Assembly (NCBI GenBank): GCA_010015675.1
Contig: ML976983.1
Coordinates: forward strand, 1,109,442-1,173,441
Length of the DNA: 64,000 nt
Direction: 5' to 3'
Source of the DNA: Byssothecium circinans
Taxonomy: Eukaryota > Ascomycota > Dothideomycetes > Pleosporales > Massarinaceae
Numbering within the stretch: the stretch's first letter is position 1; the number at the start of each line of letters is the position of its first letter. The position numbers and the translations under genes are program-made. Below are positions 44,334-56,458 of this stretch, in pieces. The notes under the pieces were generated by a model, which did not search any database, was not told where the DNA came from, and saw nothing but the letters and a program-made list of their open reading frames with translations.

Positions 44334-45930
44334 ATGTACAGAAGTAAGATCAAGACCCAGAAGGAGCGCAACCCATGCCTGACCGAGCTATACGACTTTC
44401 TATCGCAGCCAGGCAGCAGGCGGTGTCGTTCTCGGATCGTGTCTCTCGACTTCGTCACACATGACAAGAGCCCAACAAGCCGCATAATCCAACCAACGGA
44501 TCTTCTCTCGGAGCTGGAATGTCCGCAGACTCCTCCACAACCGGGCCAGATTCTCATTGTAGAAGATATCACACCGGAGGTGGTAGAGACGCTCGGCGGT
44601 GCCCTCGGCCTCGATCCTCGGTTCTTCGCGTCCTACATCTCGCAGGCCTGGCGCAAGCTGAGAGCGCAGAGCCCGCAGACGTGCGCACTGCCGTCGCGCG
44701 AACGCCGTCAAAGCTTCGTTCCACTCTACTACCACCGGACAGTCGTGGCCCATGGCCTCGAGCCGGATGCTGCGCAGTTCGTGCGCACCTGCAACCACCA
44801 GCGCAAACTCTTTGTGCTGCCGCCCATCAAGGGTGAGCGCGTGGGCCTTGCACAGCACGCCTGCGCAGTGCTGAAAACAGGCCGCGCAGACGGGAGGTGG
44901 ATAGGTGAGTGCGACGCACCCGCGCCCCATTTTCGTGCTTTTAATGGCCCTTCCAGGCATCATTCTCGTCGACCCGCCCTTGCAGAATGACTACACGCAG
45001 CTACGCTCGCGAGAGACGCTGCCGACCAGCGTCAGTTTGAAGCCCTTCCTGGGGGGGTGCGAGGACTTCGAGGATGACCCGATCGTCGACACGTCCTCAC
45101 CTGCTCAACAGCTAGAGTTAGGCGACGGTGACGGCACCAGCACCAGAATCGACCGCCGTGGTATGCTCGGCGAGCTTGTCCACCACTGGACAACCTCCGC
45201 CCAACCGCTAGCCGTCCTCCACGCGTGTACACCACCCTCACTGCAAGCACTTGCGTACCTACCGCTGCGGATTGTGGCCGCTGAGTGGGTCAATTACAGG
45301 ACACTTGTGGAGTTCAGCGTCAAGGAGCATGAGTGGGTTTCCGGCGGCAGAAGTTCCTGGATGGACGAGCTCGAGGGCCTCGACAAGCACCTCCGCAACC
45401 TGCAGACGTGGCGGAGGCGCGTGCTCGCCTCCCAGCAGAAGATGCGCCAAATCGCGCGGTTCCTAGCCGCTCCGGTACCCGGCGTGGAGAGCGCGAGCCC
45501 TCGCTGCAATAATGGTATTTGTTGCGGCAGCAGGAACAGTATCAGCAACGAACCCAGCGACCTTGAGGCGGCCTGGGCCGCGTTGCGGGCTGACTATGCC
45601 TTCCTAGGGGCCGAGATTGGCGAGCACGGCGCACGGGTTGAGAGTCTGGTGGCGGTGGTGACGTCGGGGATGGCGCTGCTTGAGGGCCGCCGCTCCCTGG
45701 CTGAGACCGCCAATGTCTCCCGCCTGACTTTGCTCGCCTTCTTCTTCCTCCCGTTAAGCTTCGTCGCTACCCTCTTTAGCATGGGCGACATCAATGCCCC
45801 CGGAGGCTCGCGCTTCTGGGTCTACTGGGCTGTCGCGCTCCCGCTGACCTTCATTGTTACGCTGCTGGCGCAGACGCGTCTAGCGGTACACGTGCTAAGG
45901 AGCCTAAGACAGTGGGTAAGGGAGAGGTAG
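44334..45930 (+). CDS. CorA-like membrane protein 1, 514 aa
   Basis: Exons 44334-44904 and 44957-45930 join in frame (GRWIGIILVDPP). The first in-frame ATG is 44334 (MYRSKIKTQKER); a short 5' exon could exist. The large N-terminal part (DITPEVVETLGGALGLDPRFFASY, SFVPLYYHRTVVAH, GIILVDPP) is the cytosolic funnel type of fungal CorA-like proteins. A helix with ETANVSRLTLLAFFFLPLSF starts the first of two C-terminal membrane segments; the second is FWVYWAVALPLTFIVTLLAQ. The GMN selectivity motif of true Mg2+ channels is replaced by FSMGDINAP, so ion transport is uncertain. Divergent partner of the RelA/SpoT-ankyrin gene and followed by a decayed kinase. Confidence 0.8.
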
Positions 45931-46219
45931 GGTGCGTAACGATGGCGCAAACATAAATATAAGGTCCTCACAGCCATTAAGGTAAAGCACCATCGAGCGC
46001 GCTACACTATCAAGCGCGCTAGTTTTCCTTAGCACCACCAAACCGCCCAGAATCTCTTGGCGTGAAAATAAAATGTTCTACCTTTAATAAGTATTTAAAC
46101 ACTCGAGCTATTAAGCTAGAATTTTAAGTAGGGATATATATAAGGGATCAAATCTAGAGCTTGCGGCAAGGCATAGAGAGTTAAAACCAATCAATATCAC
46201 TACAATTTCACTAACCTTG

Positions 46220-46984
46220 GAGACAACTCACTCTTTCGAAAGGTATATGAGGAAGGTGTTACACATACAGAGAGCGGCACTTTTTTTATCAATTCTAAAA
46301 AGCCTGCCACGGTCGCGACATTTCACACAGACATCTTGTCAAAGCTACACAGATTTTCAGTACCAAAACCAGTACCATCTTATCTTGGAATTAGGAACAT
46401 GCGACCTGTATCACTTTATGAAAATAAGATACCCAAACAGCTTTAAGTCCCTCAAATTTGATCCCGTTTGGCTCTGCACGCAGATGCGTGGCAGAGCAAC
46501 TGCGCTTAATAAGATCCATAATCTGGGGCTTTCATCGCGACATTAAGGCTAAAAAGTTGATAGTATTCAATGGAGAGGATGGTCGCTATGATTTTAAGCG
46601 GACAGATTGGGGGTTAGCGAAGGTCAGCGATTATCCGAACGACACTAGAGGAAGCTCCCGCGAGAGTGTGGTTGCGACCCCAGCGTATAAGCGCCCTGAG
46701 AGCTACAGCGATGAAGATGATCCAGCTAAAAAAGGCAGAAAGCATGATATATGGTCCGGTCCCTAGGTTGTGTGTTCTTGGAAATGCTCATCTGGTATTT
46801 CGAAGGTTACGGGGAACTTCGAAATTCGGAGAGGAGAAGAGGCGGGAAAAGGAGGAAGATAATTCAGCGTTCCCCTTTGAGGAGAAGGGCTTTTGGCAGA
46901 TTTTCTGGTGCGGGTGGGATTCCTAAGCTTGTAGAGATAGGAAGTGGACATTTGAATACGCTAAAGAGAAAAATGGGTTTGTGA
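46220..46984 (+). pseudogene. decayed protein kinase, relative of the kinase at 53817-55719
   Basis: Pieces of a kinase domain appear in three successive frames: LILELGTCDLYHFM (hinge), then HRDIKAKKLIVF and TDWGLAKVS with ATPAYKRPES, then SLGCVFLEMLIWYFEGYGEL. Frames change near 46525 (between HNLG and FHRD) and near 46757 (between DIWS and LGCV). There is no starting ATG and no glycine loop. DFG is DWG and the catalytic Asn of HRDIKxxN is Lys. WSLGCVFLEMLIWYFEGY closely matches WSLGCVYLELLVWFFEGY of the intact kinase, so it is probably a dead paralogue. Confidence 0.75.
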
Positions 46985-47747
46985 GAGTGGAAGGTGTGCT
47001 ATGGATGTTGTGGGGAAAATGCTTGTGGAGAAGAGCCTATCCGCTGCAATCAACCTCTTCAAAAGATGGTCGTAGCGAGAACGCATGAGAACGTTCATCA
47101 GAGTAGGTTCGGAGGAGTAGCCTGGCCGTGTGCAGCGAGCTGTGGAATGATATGCGCAGTTTAGGCATATCATCATTTGTCAAAGAATCAGATACACTTC
47201 CCACAGTTTATGATGTTGAGTGTATCTGAAGATCGGTTTTAGGATTGTACAAAGTTTTCTGATAATATTCCGTTATCTCTAAACTCTGCTCATCGTAGTT
47301 AGCCATGACCATAAACACTAACATCACATCAGACTGTACGGAAGGTTTTACGTGTTTTGAGTTATAATAAGTTCCGCTGCAGCATAGAGCGCAAAGGGAT
47401 GCTTCTTACAAGATAGGTGGTGGAGATTGATCTCCGTAGGTGGGAGGGGGTTCGAAAGATGACGCAATATGTCGACCTTCATTCCTTCACGGTATTGACG
47501 AGCTGCCTATCCTTTTCTCCATGAGTGCGAATGACTTGCTTTGACGAGCCTTGAGTGAAACGTACCAGGCTTAACAATTCTACTTCAATGACTCCTATTC
47601 GACTGGAAAGGTGCGCACCGTCTCTTCTTTAGATGAGGGTTTGTATTACCCCAACAAGATAGAAACGTGCCATAACAATGATAGGGATATGCTAACATGA
47701 AAGATGCTAATGACTGAAGCCCTGGACTTCAATTGCGACCTGATAGC
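46985..47747. other. intergenic stretch
   Basis: Between two pseudogenes. No protein-like frame, RNA gene or repeat found. Confidence 0.45.
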
Positions 47748-48761
47748 TTAGCCCGCAAATCCAAACGGCCAGCCAACCAGTCCAATGGTTGCAATATCAC
47801 TAGACTTCCACTCCTCAGGTTTGGCGCTCATTTCTTCCACATCCCAATTCGCAAACACAAACTTTCCATTCAGAAACCTTGCTTTGGGCTGTGATATCCA
47901 GACCATGAAGTGCGCAGGGAGCTCAACTATATTCGTTAGCACGATCCTCACTCGGAGTCTTTTAGAGTCATACCTTTATCAAGATGTACCATTACACTTA
48001 TGTAATTTGAGTTTGCAACATTAGGTGTTCTGATGGAACCAGGGTGAACGGAGCAGATGAAGAGGTCTGGATTTTCAACGGCGAGGAATTCCACGAGCTT
48101 GGCCTGAGCGGCTTTGGAACTGCAATTGCTCCGAGATCGGGTATGTGCCCTGCCGGGAAAACGATGGCACCACTACTGACAGCTACCACTGAGGCACCTT
48201 TATTCGCACGCGGGAAGAATGCGTGAGCGGCGATGATGATTGATTTGGTGTTCGTCTGCATGACTGTCAATAAAAGTTGAAAGCACATCGACTGGGAAGA
48301 TTAATACCTCGTAAGCCTCCCAGATATCCTCCAGAGAGGATTTCATAATGTGGCCCACAGCACCATTAATGGCAGCATTCAGGATAAGCACATCCCAAGT
48401 CCCGATGCTCTCGGCGACATGCTTGATTAGTTTCTCATCGGATACCGATCCGGGAAACACGGATACTTTAGTATCATGTGAAATCAGTGCTTCGGTGTCG
48501 CGCAGCTCAGATTCAATGAGCCCCAGCAAGACTAAGTGGCTTGCTTTGGCTTGCGCAAAGGCGATGGCCGTTGCGCGTCCGATGCCGGTTCCCGGCCGAC
48601 GTCAGCAAGCACACAAAGAAGAGTGGGGGAAAAGGGAAACTTACTGCTCCAGTGATGATGACGGTCTTGCCTGCTTGGCTGAGCTCCGGAGCAGCCGGGT
48701 TGATTGCTGGGTAGGTATCGTTATGCCAAGTTGGCACTGGTGAAGGAACTGGTGGCTGCAT
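47748..48761 (-). pseudogene. short-chain dehydrogenase/reductase, broken
   Basis: Pieces of an SDR read in order: MQPPVPSPVPTWH to KTVIITGA (48645-48761), GTGIGRATAIAFAQAKASHLV to EAYE (48308-48592), TNTKSIIIAAHAFF to AIVFPAGHIPDLGA (up to about 48125), then in another frame CSSKAAQAKLVEFLAVENPD and VHPGSIRTPN, and a last exon ending at 47748. The cofactor motif TGAGTGIG is intact. Two lesions are visible: the first intron has a good GTAAGT donor but CG instead of AG before GGAACC (48593-48594), and one base is missing at about 48121-48130, exactly at the YxxxK catalytic tyrosine codon. Summed exons are one base short of whole codons. Confidence 0.8.
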
Positions 48762-49468
48762 GATGTAAGATTGAAGGATCGACTGGTATTGAAAGATATG
48801 GGAAAAAGCAATGGAGATAAAGTCTTCTTAAGCAAAGTGTTTTGAAGCAGAGAGATCTTAGCACGGATGAGCCGGAAGTGAATTTGGTTTCAGTCCTCTC
48901 CGCAACGCGAGAGACCTGTAAGTGATCAAGAAAAACATCGAAACGTGCCATCGCAATTGCTTGCGTGTGAACTAAGTCGTAAGTTCTAAGTACCATGGTA
49001 GATTTTTGCGCCTGATCTTGGAAGATGAAGGTAGGCTAAATTCAAAGTATGAGGAAAAATGTCGATTGAGAAGACGTGCAAAACGAAACCCAATCCAAAG
49101 TATATACTCTATTCCTTAATTCACTTAAATAACTCGCGTAGTTTTGATTTGCTAGTGCCAAAGAAACGGAGTATGTAGAGTATAAGAAAGTAAGGGACTA
49201 CCTAAGCATGATATCTGAGCACGAGTTCCGCTTGCAATCAATGGGAACCTTCCCATCATGAAACATAAAAAGTACAAGTATAAAAGTCTTGCAACATTTC
49301 ACCACCTAAACTATCGAACGGGGCCTCTTCACCAACTTCACCGCGATCATGAATTCACAGAAATTGACGGTGTCGTATATATTTCGCATTTTTGAAGAAT
49401 ATCCTAAGGGTTGTGAGTGTGTGACAAGATAGGCGCCGGCTACGGTCCGTAATAAGGGAATCGAGTTA
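48762..49468. other. intergenic stretch
   Basis: Promoter side of the dead dehydrogenase. No gene seen apart from a possible third exon (49360-49420) of the next small gene. Confidence 0.4.
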
Positions 49469-49838
49469 TCAACATACATCGTCGAGATGAATTGGCACTT
49501 TGAGATAGTATTTCTTAGATTTGTACTGAGAAGCCGTTAGCGTGATGACACATATGACGATGAAGGCTGCCTACCCGTAGCTCATACTTCCCAAGTCCAA
49601 AGCGTTGTTTGCAATATTCGATCAGCTTATCGTGATCGATATACCTGTTGTCAATGATCTGCACCGGCGATTCAGGTGTGGGAAGAAGCTGTGGTTGCGG
49701 CTGTAGTATTGGGTCTGCCGTAGGTGTGTACTTTGGCGGAGGGGGGAGCTGTGAGAGCTGTGAGGGCTTTCGGGATCGGGAAAGCATAGGCTGCTTTGGC
49801 AACTTTGGTAACCGTACGGCTTCAAGTAGCGCGATCAT
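49469..49838 (-). CDS. small hypothetical protein (106 aa), two exons
   Basis: Exons 49575-49838 and 49469-49525 join in frame (YELR-YKSKKYYLKVPIHLDD). The start is ATG 49838 (MIALLEAVRLPK). The first half is Pro/Gln rich; the second half (DHDKLIEYCKQRFGLGKYELRYK, then YYLKVPI) looks like a small alpha-beta fold. No family recognised. It may continue through another intron starting at GTATGT after HLDD. Could also be a fragment. Confidence 0.4.
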
Positions 49839-50848
49839 GATTGATTTGGAGAAAAGAGATCAGTACTTGCCATAGATGGCCCTTCGAGCGGTCCTAAAGT
49901 ATTCGGGCCCTCTGTTGATAGAGCCCCATGCATGACGAAGACAAACGGAGGGGCACCACGTAGCAGACACTGCTGCGCCCTGCTTCCGCGCCCTGTCCAG
50001 TAGCATGCTCCTACATCTCCATAGTGACTTCGCCTCCATAGTATCCAGCGTAATGGAATGACCGGAAGGTCATACGATGACTTTGCAAGCGCGCTTGCAG
50101 CTCCGGTATCATTTCTTGCAGCAGAGACGCGCGGTCCAGCTCTTTTGACGCATATGAAGGCTGTGCATGTGCGCGGTTATATGCAGTATTGTCTAAGAGA
50201 CAGGAGGCTCCACTTAATCCTCTATCATGTGGTGATAATCCAGGGTGCGGCCAACGCATCGCGTCGTTCCTTAGTGAGGGGCACAACAGTAGCAAATTGA
50301 AAGCCAGCGTGTACAGGTGTACCTGATGAGTCGGTGGGCCTTGGCCTACTGTCAGGCTGCAAAGTGTCGACCGGAAGCAGTGGAGGGGCATGCGTGCAGC
50401 CATTCAGAGAGACCTAAAGAGCTGCAGGATTTGACGACACTGCAGTAGTAACCAACGACGCGTTGGCGTCACCAAGAATATACCTGTTTTCCATCTCTTT
50501 GATATCTAAGGACCAATGTTTTTGGGTTCTGATATGACAACAAGGTATATTAGAGTACGGCACTGGTTGAGTGAGGTGTTGGGGGAAGGAAAGACGTGAG
50601 GCAGATTTTTGGGTGTCGTCTCATTCGAGACTAGCGCATATGCACCTCCCGCCTCCTCCGTCAGCCTTCCGCTTTCCTCACACACACATGTGGTCACGGA
50701 ACGCAAAAATACCACTGTTGTGCCTCGATCACCTGCGATGGAACTATGTTGACTTGGTTGTCGTCCCTTCGTTTTATGAATAAGCACCAGCGACAGTGAT
50801 GCCTTTTAAACTTCACCGCGCCGCGCCCAACAAAACCGCGTCAACAAC
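49839..50848. other. intergenic stretch with one uncertain ORF
   Basis: A 130-codon minus-strand frame at 50011-50403 starts with ATG and ends FRSFHYAGYYGGEVTMEM. Its last 45 residues look protein-like, but there is no domain, so it is not called as a gene. Confidence 0.35.
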
Positions 50849-52946
50849 ATGACTTCAAGATACTTTGAGCGTACGCTCTTTTACGACCTGAGTCCGACTT
50901 CTGAAGAGCACTACGCTCGATCCTCAGAGTCAATCTTTGAGAAAGAGCCGAGCCGTTCGCGTATTGAAGTACGGCTCCAATCTTCAACATCCACATGCAA
51001 CGGCACGACGAAGGCCGACAAGACTCCCGAAAAGGCGGCTGTATCGCGGAATGATACTAGGCACCCTGCTTCGATCCGTGTTCAGCCCGCTACACCACAG
51101 TTCGAAACTTTGAGGAACGAGAAGCAGCCTCCAGCTCAGCAGGCACAACCTACTTCAAACGCCAGCTCCTATCATCATTACGATTCAGAAAGCGACAGTG
51201 CGTGGTCCTTGTCTAGCAAAGCCTCTAGCACCGCTCTTCCAACAGCACTAGACTACCATCGAGGATCTAATCCTCCTACCTATCCTGGCCCAGCGAAGCT
51301 TACCAAGGTCGATCTCGACGGAGAGGACGTGCACAACTTTGTGAGAAGCACGAGACACAACTTCAGAGTGTTCTACATTCGCCAAAGGCACTCCTTCAGC
51401 CGCCTACAAATCACTAAAGATCTTTTCGAACAGCTTCTGCGATCTTGTCATGTGTTTCCGCGCTTCCACGAATATGTCATCGGCCTGGGGCTGAAGAACA
51501 GCGATTCTGAAGTTATTCCTCCGCCTCTTCACTATAGGCCTCTAACACACCGCCTGGAAAACAGCTATCATGGCTTCGGTGAGCATCCTTACTACAAATC
51601 TACACATCAAATTGTGGTCGCTGATATCTGCCAGAATGCTCTTACCTCTTGCGCTACGTCGAACACACCAATCGCTCGGGAGGCAGGCATCCGTATTCTC
51701 TACGCCAGTTTGCCGTGTACCACAGATACAAGCCCAGGCCTCAAACAGGATGCTCAACATGGATCATTGTTGGGTCTTCGGGAAGAACGGAGAGGCGACT
51801 AGACGAGTTTACTCGGAGTGTCGAAGATCTAATGTCCTCAAATCCATTCGAACTTCATGTCATTTTCCTCAATACCGCCATAGCAAGCTGGATGCCATAT
51901 CTGGGAGACTTGAACAAGCTCGTCAAGTATCAGGTAAGAGATTCAATGCATCTTTGTCAGATGAACGTCTAATCTTCTTCCAGTCAGATAAGGCTGTCGG
52001 TGTGCTAGTTGGAGGCAGCGACAGTGGAACCGATTTTGTCTCGATCGAGGTGGAGGATCACCAAGAGCTTAAGCAGATTGAGGACCAGATTGCAGAACTC
52101 ATATTGTGCTTGGATTATACCCTGGACACCGTCACGACTCTCGGAGATATGTACGAGCAGTTTTGTGAGAACTGTATTCCACGCGGCCAAACTGAGCAGC
52201 CATACCCAAATTCGGCCTTTGGCAACGACGCCATCATGATCGGGTTGAAGGTGGAAGCCCGCAAGATTTCACAGACGCGCAAGATTGCAGAGTCCCTTCT
52301 TTCAAGGGTACAAAGCACAAGAACCTTGGTGAGTCCCATCGAACTCACACTGACAAGCTCATGGCCGAGAATGTGCCCAACTACGGCTTCGATATCATGC
52401 GTTCATTTGTCCAAAGATTTTCCTTGTACTGCGTATCGCGCTGAACATTTACCAGGTATCCTCACTTCTAGAGAGAGAAAGCGGTCACAATCAGCAAAAA
52501 CTCCAAATGCAAGGGCAGGAAGAGAACGCCATCATGAGGAGGCTCGCAGAGAAGAATACTCGAGATTCATCAAGCATGAGGATATTAACGATTATCACCA
52601 TGATTTATCTGCCATGCACAATTGTTTCGGTATGTAGTGGATATTCACTGGCTCACCCTGCAAGGGCACTGCTGATACAAGCTAGAACTTTTATTCAACC
52701 CAGTTTGTCAACCAAAAGGAAATTCCCACTGGGGGTACGAAGCTTGAGTACGCTCAAAACACTTACATTTTCTTCGCCATATCCGTCCCTCTGACCCTGC
52801 TGACTATTACTGTCTGGTATGCCTGGGTCAATTCCGAAAGAATGCTGCAGCTATTGGTCCATCGGATGCGTCCTCGCGACAGTAAAACGGGTGAAATGAG
52901 GGATATGTATGAGGGTAGACTGCCATTCGCCGAGTTACCATGCTGA
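50849..52946 (+). CDS. CorA-like membrane protein 2, 602 aa
   Basis: Five exons sum in frame: 50849-51578, 51635-51933, 51984-52328, 52456-52629 and 52686-52946, starting MTSRYFERTLF. A disordered N-terminus of about 150 residues leads to the soluble domain (HNFRVFYIRQRHSFSRLQIT, SGTDFVSIEVEDHQELKQIE, LCLDYTLDTVTTLGDMY). The RRLAEKNTRDSSSMRILTII helix runs into membrane segment 1 (TIITMIYLPCTIVSNFYSTQF), and segment 2 is IFFAISVPLTLLTITVWYAW. SSMRILTIITMIYLP is the usual hallmark of fungal CorA-like proteins; the GMN motif is absent (SNFYST). The function of this group is unproven. An intact kinase gene follows on the same strand. Confidence 0.88.
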
Positions 52947-53193
52947 TAAGCAATGAATATAGTGGGCGGCCTCCGACTCAGCCCCCACAACGTCATCTGC
53001 CCGCTTCGCTTCCCAAGGATATCGCGCAATCTATCCCTAGCTTGATACGTAACACCGGTGAAGGGTCATCTGGGTATGACCCTGCCACTGCTCGTACAAG
53101 TTTACATTCGATGTAGGATGGGAGAGGATGCGCAACAAAAGGTTGTTCGAAATTTGGCGCTAACGCAGAAGCCGGGTAATTCACTTTGTGAGC

Positions 53194-53568
53194 ATGGATC
53201 GACGGACAGGTGTCAGCGATTCCTGGACCACGACGGAGCTACGCTCCTGGACTTGTAACCTGTCTGCCGTCAACATGGTCACAGCCGATCCAGCTCAGGC
53301 TAAGGCTTTCTTGCAACAGATCCATAAGCTGCATGCTCCGCCCGTTCGCGAGCAACCAGTCTTGCGCTTGTGGTCCAATCGAACTGCAGCCCTCTTTGAA
53401 GAATCCCATCTTACTGGACTGTTCACGATCATGCATAATGCCCCTCTCCGTGTATCGAACCCCACTTTCTCCGCGTTCACGCCCAGCTTCAACCCGAACT
53501 CTACGTTTGTAGGGTTCTCTTCACCGGTCGAAGCTAAAAGGCATTGGACAATCAACAACAGCGAATAG
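53194..53568 (+). CDS. hypothetical ORF (124 aa), tentative
   Basis: ATG 53194 (MDRRTGVSDSW) begins an open frame with a helix-like stretch (PAQAKAFLQQIHKLHAPPVRE) and a Phe/Asn/Ser-rich end. It lies between CorA-like 2 and the kinase. No domain and no obvious intron; could be chance. Confidence 0.3.
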   Translation: MDRRTGVSDSWTTTELRSWTCNLSAVNMVTADPAQAKAFLQQIHKLHAPPVREQPVLRLWSNRTAALFEESHLTGLFTIMHNAPLRVSNPTFSAFTPSFNPNSTFVGFSSPVEAKRHWTINNSE

Positions 53569-53816
53569 TGTCCGCAGCCCATCAAGAAATGACCGGATTC
53601 TTCCATCGTCTAAGCCACCGATTTCCAGCTCTTCCATACACCCATACAGAGCAACGCATCTCACTCGACCGCACGGCATAGCACACCAAGTCTGATATTG
53701 GTAGACCGCCGCCTGTTGCCTTCTGCTCGGGGCCTGTTATGATTTTTCTAGCCTTGTGACTCTACTCGAAGAGTATAAAGATAGCGCGACTCCTCAGCAA
53801 TGGCCACTCATAGCAT

Positions 53817-55719
53817 ATGTCAGACATTTCAACCTTGGCGCAAAGACCACTGCGCCTTTTCACTCGAAACCAACTCACGCCTTTCATCCCTGCGCGCTCA
53901 CCTTTTTCCAACTGTAAAGGAGGTGCCCAACTAAACGATTACACAATGCTGGCACCGTTGAACAACAAATTCGATGTTTACGATCATATGGAAGACCACA
54001 TGGTCAACTACAAATTCAGGAACCTACCCCAGGAGTTCCTTCCAGAACCGCAGTTGAAACTGGTGACGGGGAAAGCAACCATCAAGCGCATCATTATGCA
54101 GGACGATTCTGTACTCCTCAACGACCACGAGCTCACTGCTTTTGTTGATCAAGTGCACAGCTCTGCTCGTCGGTTATTTGCAATCTGTGTGTACTGCGAC
54201 TCTCCCATGGCCTTTTTGAAAGCCATGCTCGATAATGGTCTCAAGGACACCAGTCTTCCACTGGGCAACAGGGATGACTTTGGCAGCTTAAAGCAGCAGC
54301 GCTCACTCATTCAGAACTTCATTGCGCAGCAACGGCGCTTCAATACGGCTTTCTTTTCGGAGAACTCCATGGAGAAGCTAGACGACCGGATGTCAAATTG
54401 CTTTTCAATCCCAATCGATCACGAAGAGAGTGCGGCTAACTGGAAAGGGAAGGGGGCGTTTGGAGAAGTTTGGAAAGTCAGAATACATCCAGATCAACGC
54501 TCATTTTCCTGTGTATGTTCAAGCCGTGCTACCCTTACTCTGCGCTAAGCCGCTAATACTGTGATAGGGAACGAACAGCGAAAACCAGTTTGCGATGAAG
54601 GTCACGCAACATGAAGGTCGAGAGCAGAATTATCACCGTGCTATGGCCGGACTTAACCATCCGCACCTTGTCAAATGCCTCTCCAGCTTCATACTTGACA
54701 CAAAGTATCAGATGGTAAGTAATTGGTGAAGAACCATCGGTTCACTTTAGTAGACGCTGCTGATGAACCATAGGTGTACGAGCTTGCAAACTGTGATTTA
54801 GAAGGCTTCATGCGCGACAATCCGATCGCTTCAGAGAAGCCTGAACTAACCGCTTCCTGGCTGTGAGTGAACCGTTGATAAATTAGAATGCATAACATTG
54901 ACTGACTCGACCCTTTTCAATTGCAGCGCCCAGCAGCTTGCTGGCCTTGCAGGTGCTCTGCAGGTCGTCCACAACCCAGAAAGCCCCAAGTCTCCCAATG
55001 CGAACAACAGCCTTAGTGTTCCTTCTACGAATCCTGCGAAAACCGGCTACATACACGATATAAAACCGGAGAATATTCTCGTGTTCACCTACGGTGGCAA
55101 CAACAACTGGCTTCGACTCTCCGACTTCTCGTGTGCAAAAGTTGTTGACTTCATCGCAACGGTCAGTGGCAAAAGAGAGAGTTATAAGACGGGCAGAAAC
55201 CCTGGAACTCCGACCTATCGAGCACCAGAGTCGGACGGAGCGACGTCACGACCTTACGATATGTGGTCTCTTGGCTGTGTCTATCTCGAGCTCCTGGTGT
55301 GGTTTTTCGAAGGCTACTCCGCGCTCCAGCGCTTCCGTGCCTCTCGCGAAGGTTATGTCCGGCCTGATGGTCTCATCGACGAAAGCTTTTATCATCAAAC
55401 AAGCGACGGTGTCATTCAACTCAGGGAGCCCGTCACCACGAAGATAAATGACCTATCACGCAAATGTAGTGGCGGGCTAAGAGACATCTTGAATGCCATC
55501 CCTTCGCTATTGAAGATCAAGCCAAAGGAGCGCCTTGACGCCTCGAAGCTCATGCGAATCCTAAGACCCCTCGATACCGGTGTGGATCCATCGGTAGGTA
55601 CGAGTAAAAGCCCTGGTGGCCTTGGCGTTTCTACCTTCAGATCTTCGAACCTCCCTACTCACCAGGACCGCTCTGACTTCGGTGGTCGAATCAGAGTCAC
55701 TAGACCGAACGACGGTTAG
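53817..55719 (+). CDS. protein kinase-domain protein, 574 aa
   Basis: Exons 53817-54512, 54568-54714, 54774-54862 and 54927-55719 keep frame. A unique N-terminal region of about 205 residues precedes the kinase: glycine loop GKGAFGEVWKVR, ATP Lys in FAMKV, AMAGLNHPHLVKCLSSF, hinge VYELANCDLEGFM, catalytic loop YIHDIKPENILVF, then DFSCAKV, the P+1 loop GTPTYRAPES and WSLGCVYLELLVWFFEGY. Catalytic Asp, Lys and Asn are kept, but HRD reads IHD and DFG reads DFS. It could be a weak Ser/Thr kinase or a pseudokinase. It resembles fungal kinases found in accessory regions next to STAND-like genes. Same strand as CorA-like 2. Confidence 0.85.
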
Positions 55720-56458
55720 GTTCGACTTCCATCGACCCTCATCGTAGGACTATGGCAGGATTTTTGTGACACTTTCCACTTTGAAGACGTGGAGAGCATA
55801 TCCATACCCTTGTCATAGGACTGCACGGTATCTACGTTACGACACTCATCCAAACGACCAAATGCCCCGGGCCCCTCATTTCGTCCTGCCGTATTCTAGT
55901 GTTTCCCTGGCCATTGGCCATCTTGTATGAATGTAAGTACCTTCCTGGCAAAACGAAAGACAGTGGCTGACTTTGACGAGTTCTGTAAGATTTGTGTAAC
56001 TGAACTTCCTCGCCTATCAATTCGCTTTCTAATTTCAACGGCAAGCTTCGAATCTCTTGTATTATTTCATTGGACGTGATACCCATACAGTCCATATCGG
56101 CGAAAATTTCGTCTTTTATTTATAGCGCGCCTGGACGGACCGACCCTGAGGTTTGTTGTAGAGTAGCCGCCCGTGGCGTTTCACACGGGAACCCCCGCAG
56201 TCCGCCCAAATTCCATCTCGGAATATTTTAGCGAAAAGATCTGCGGTTCAAGGGCCAACACGAGCATGACCGGTCTGCGGACATGGATTCTCTTCTTTGT
56301 TTGGTCCAGGATACGAGAGCTGAGTGCCCAGAGGTATCCTCTAATTCATGTCTGTAATGCTTTTATCAGGGGCATATGTCTATCAATGTGCTCAGTTGGT
56401 ACAATCTCTCCGGTCTTGAATCCTTTCCTTCAAGAAATTATCTACACGCACATTCACA
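55720..56458. other. intergenic stretch
   Basis: 3' flank of the kinase and promoter of the CFEM-like gene. Short frames only. Confidence 0.45.

Noticed and set aside
44400..44963. 187-codon minus-strand ORF
   Set aside because: Antisense to CorA-like 1 and without domain content.
50011..50403. 130-codon minus-strand ORF
   Set aside because: Starts with ATG, but most of the text is not protein-like and no domain is visible. Left as uncertain, not called.
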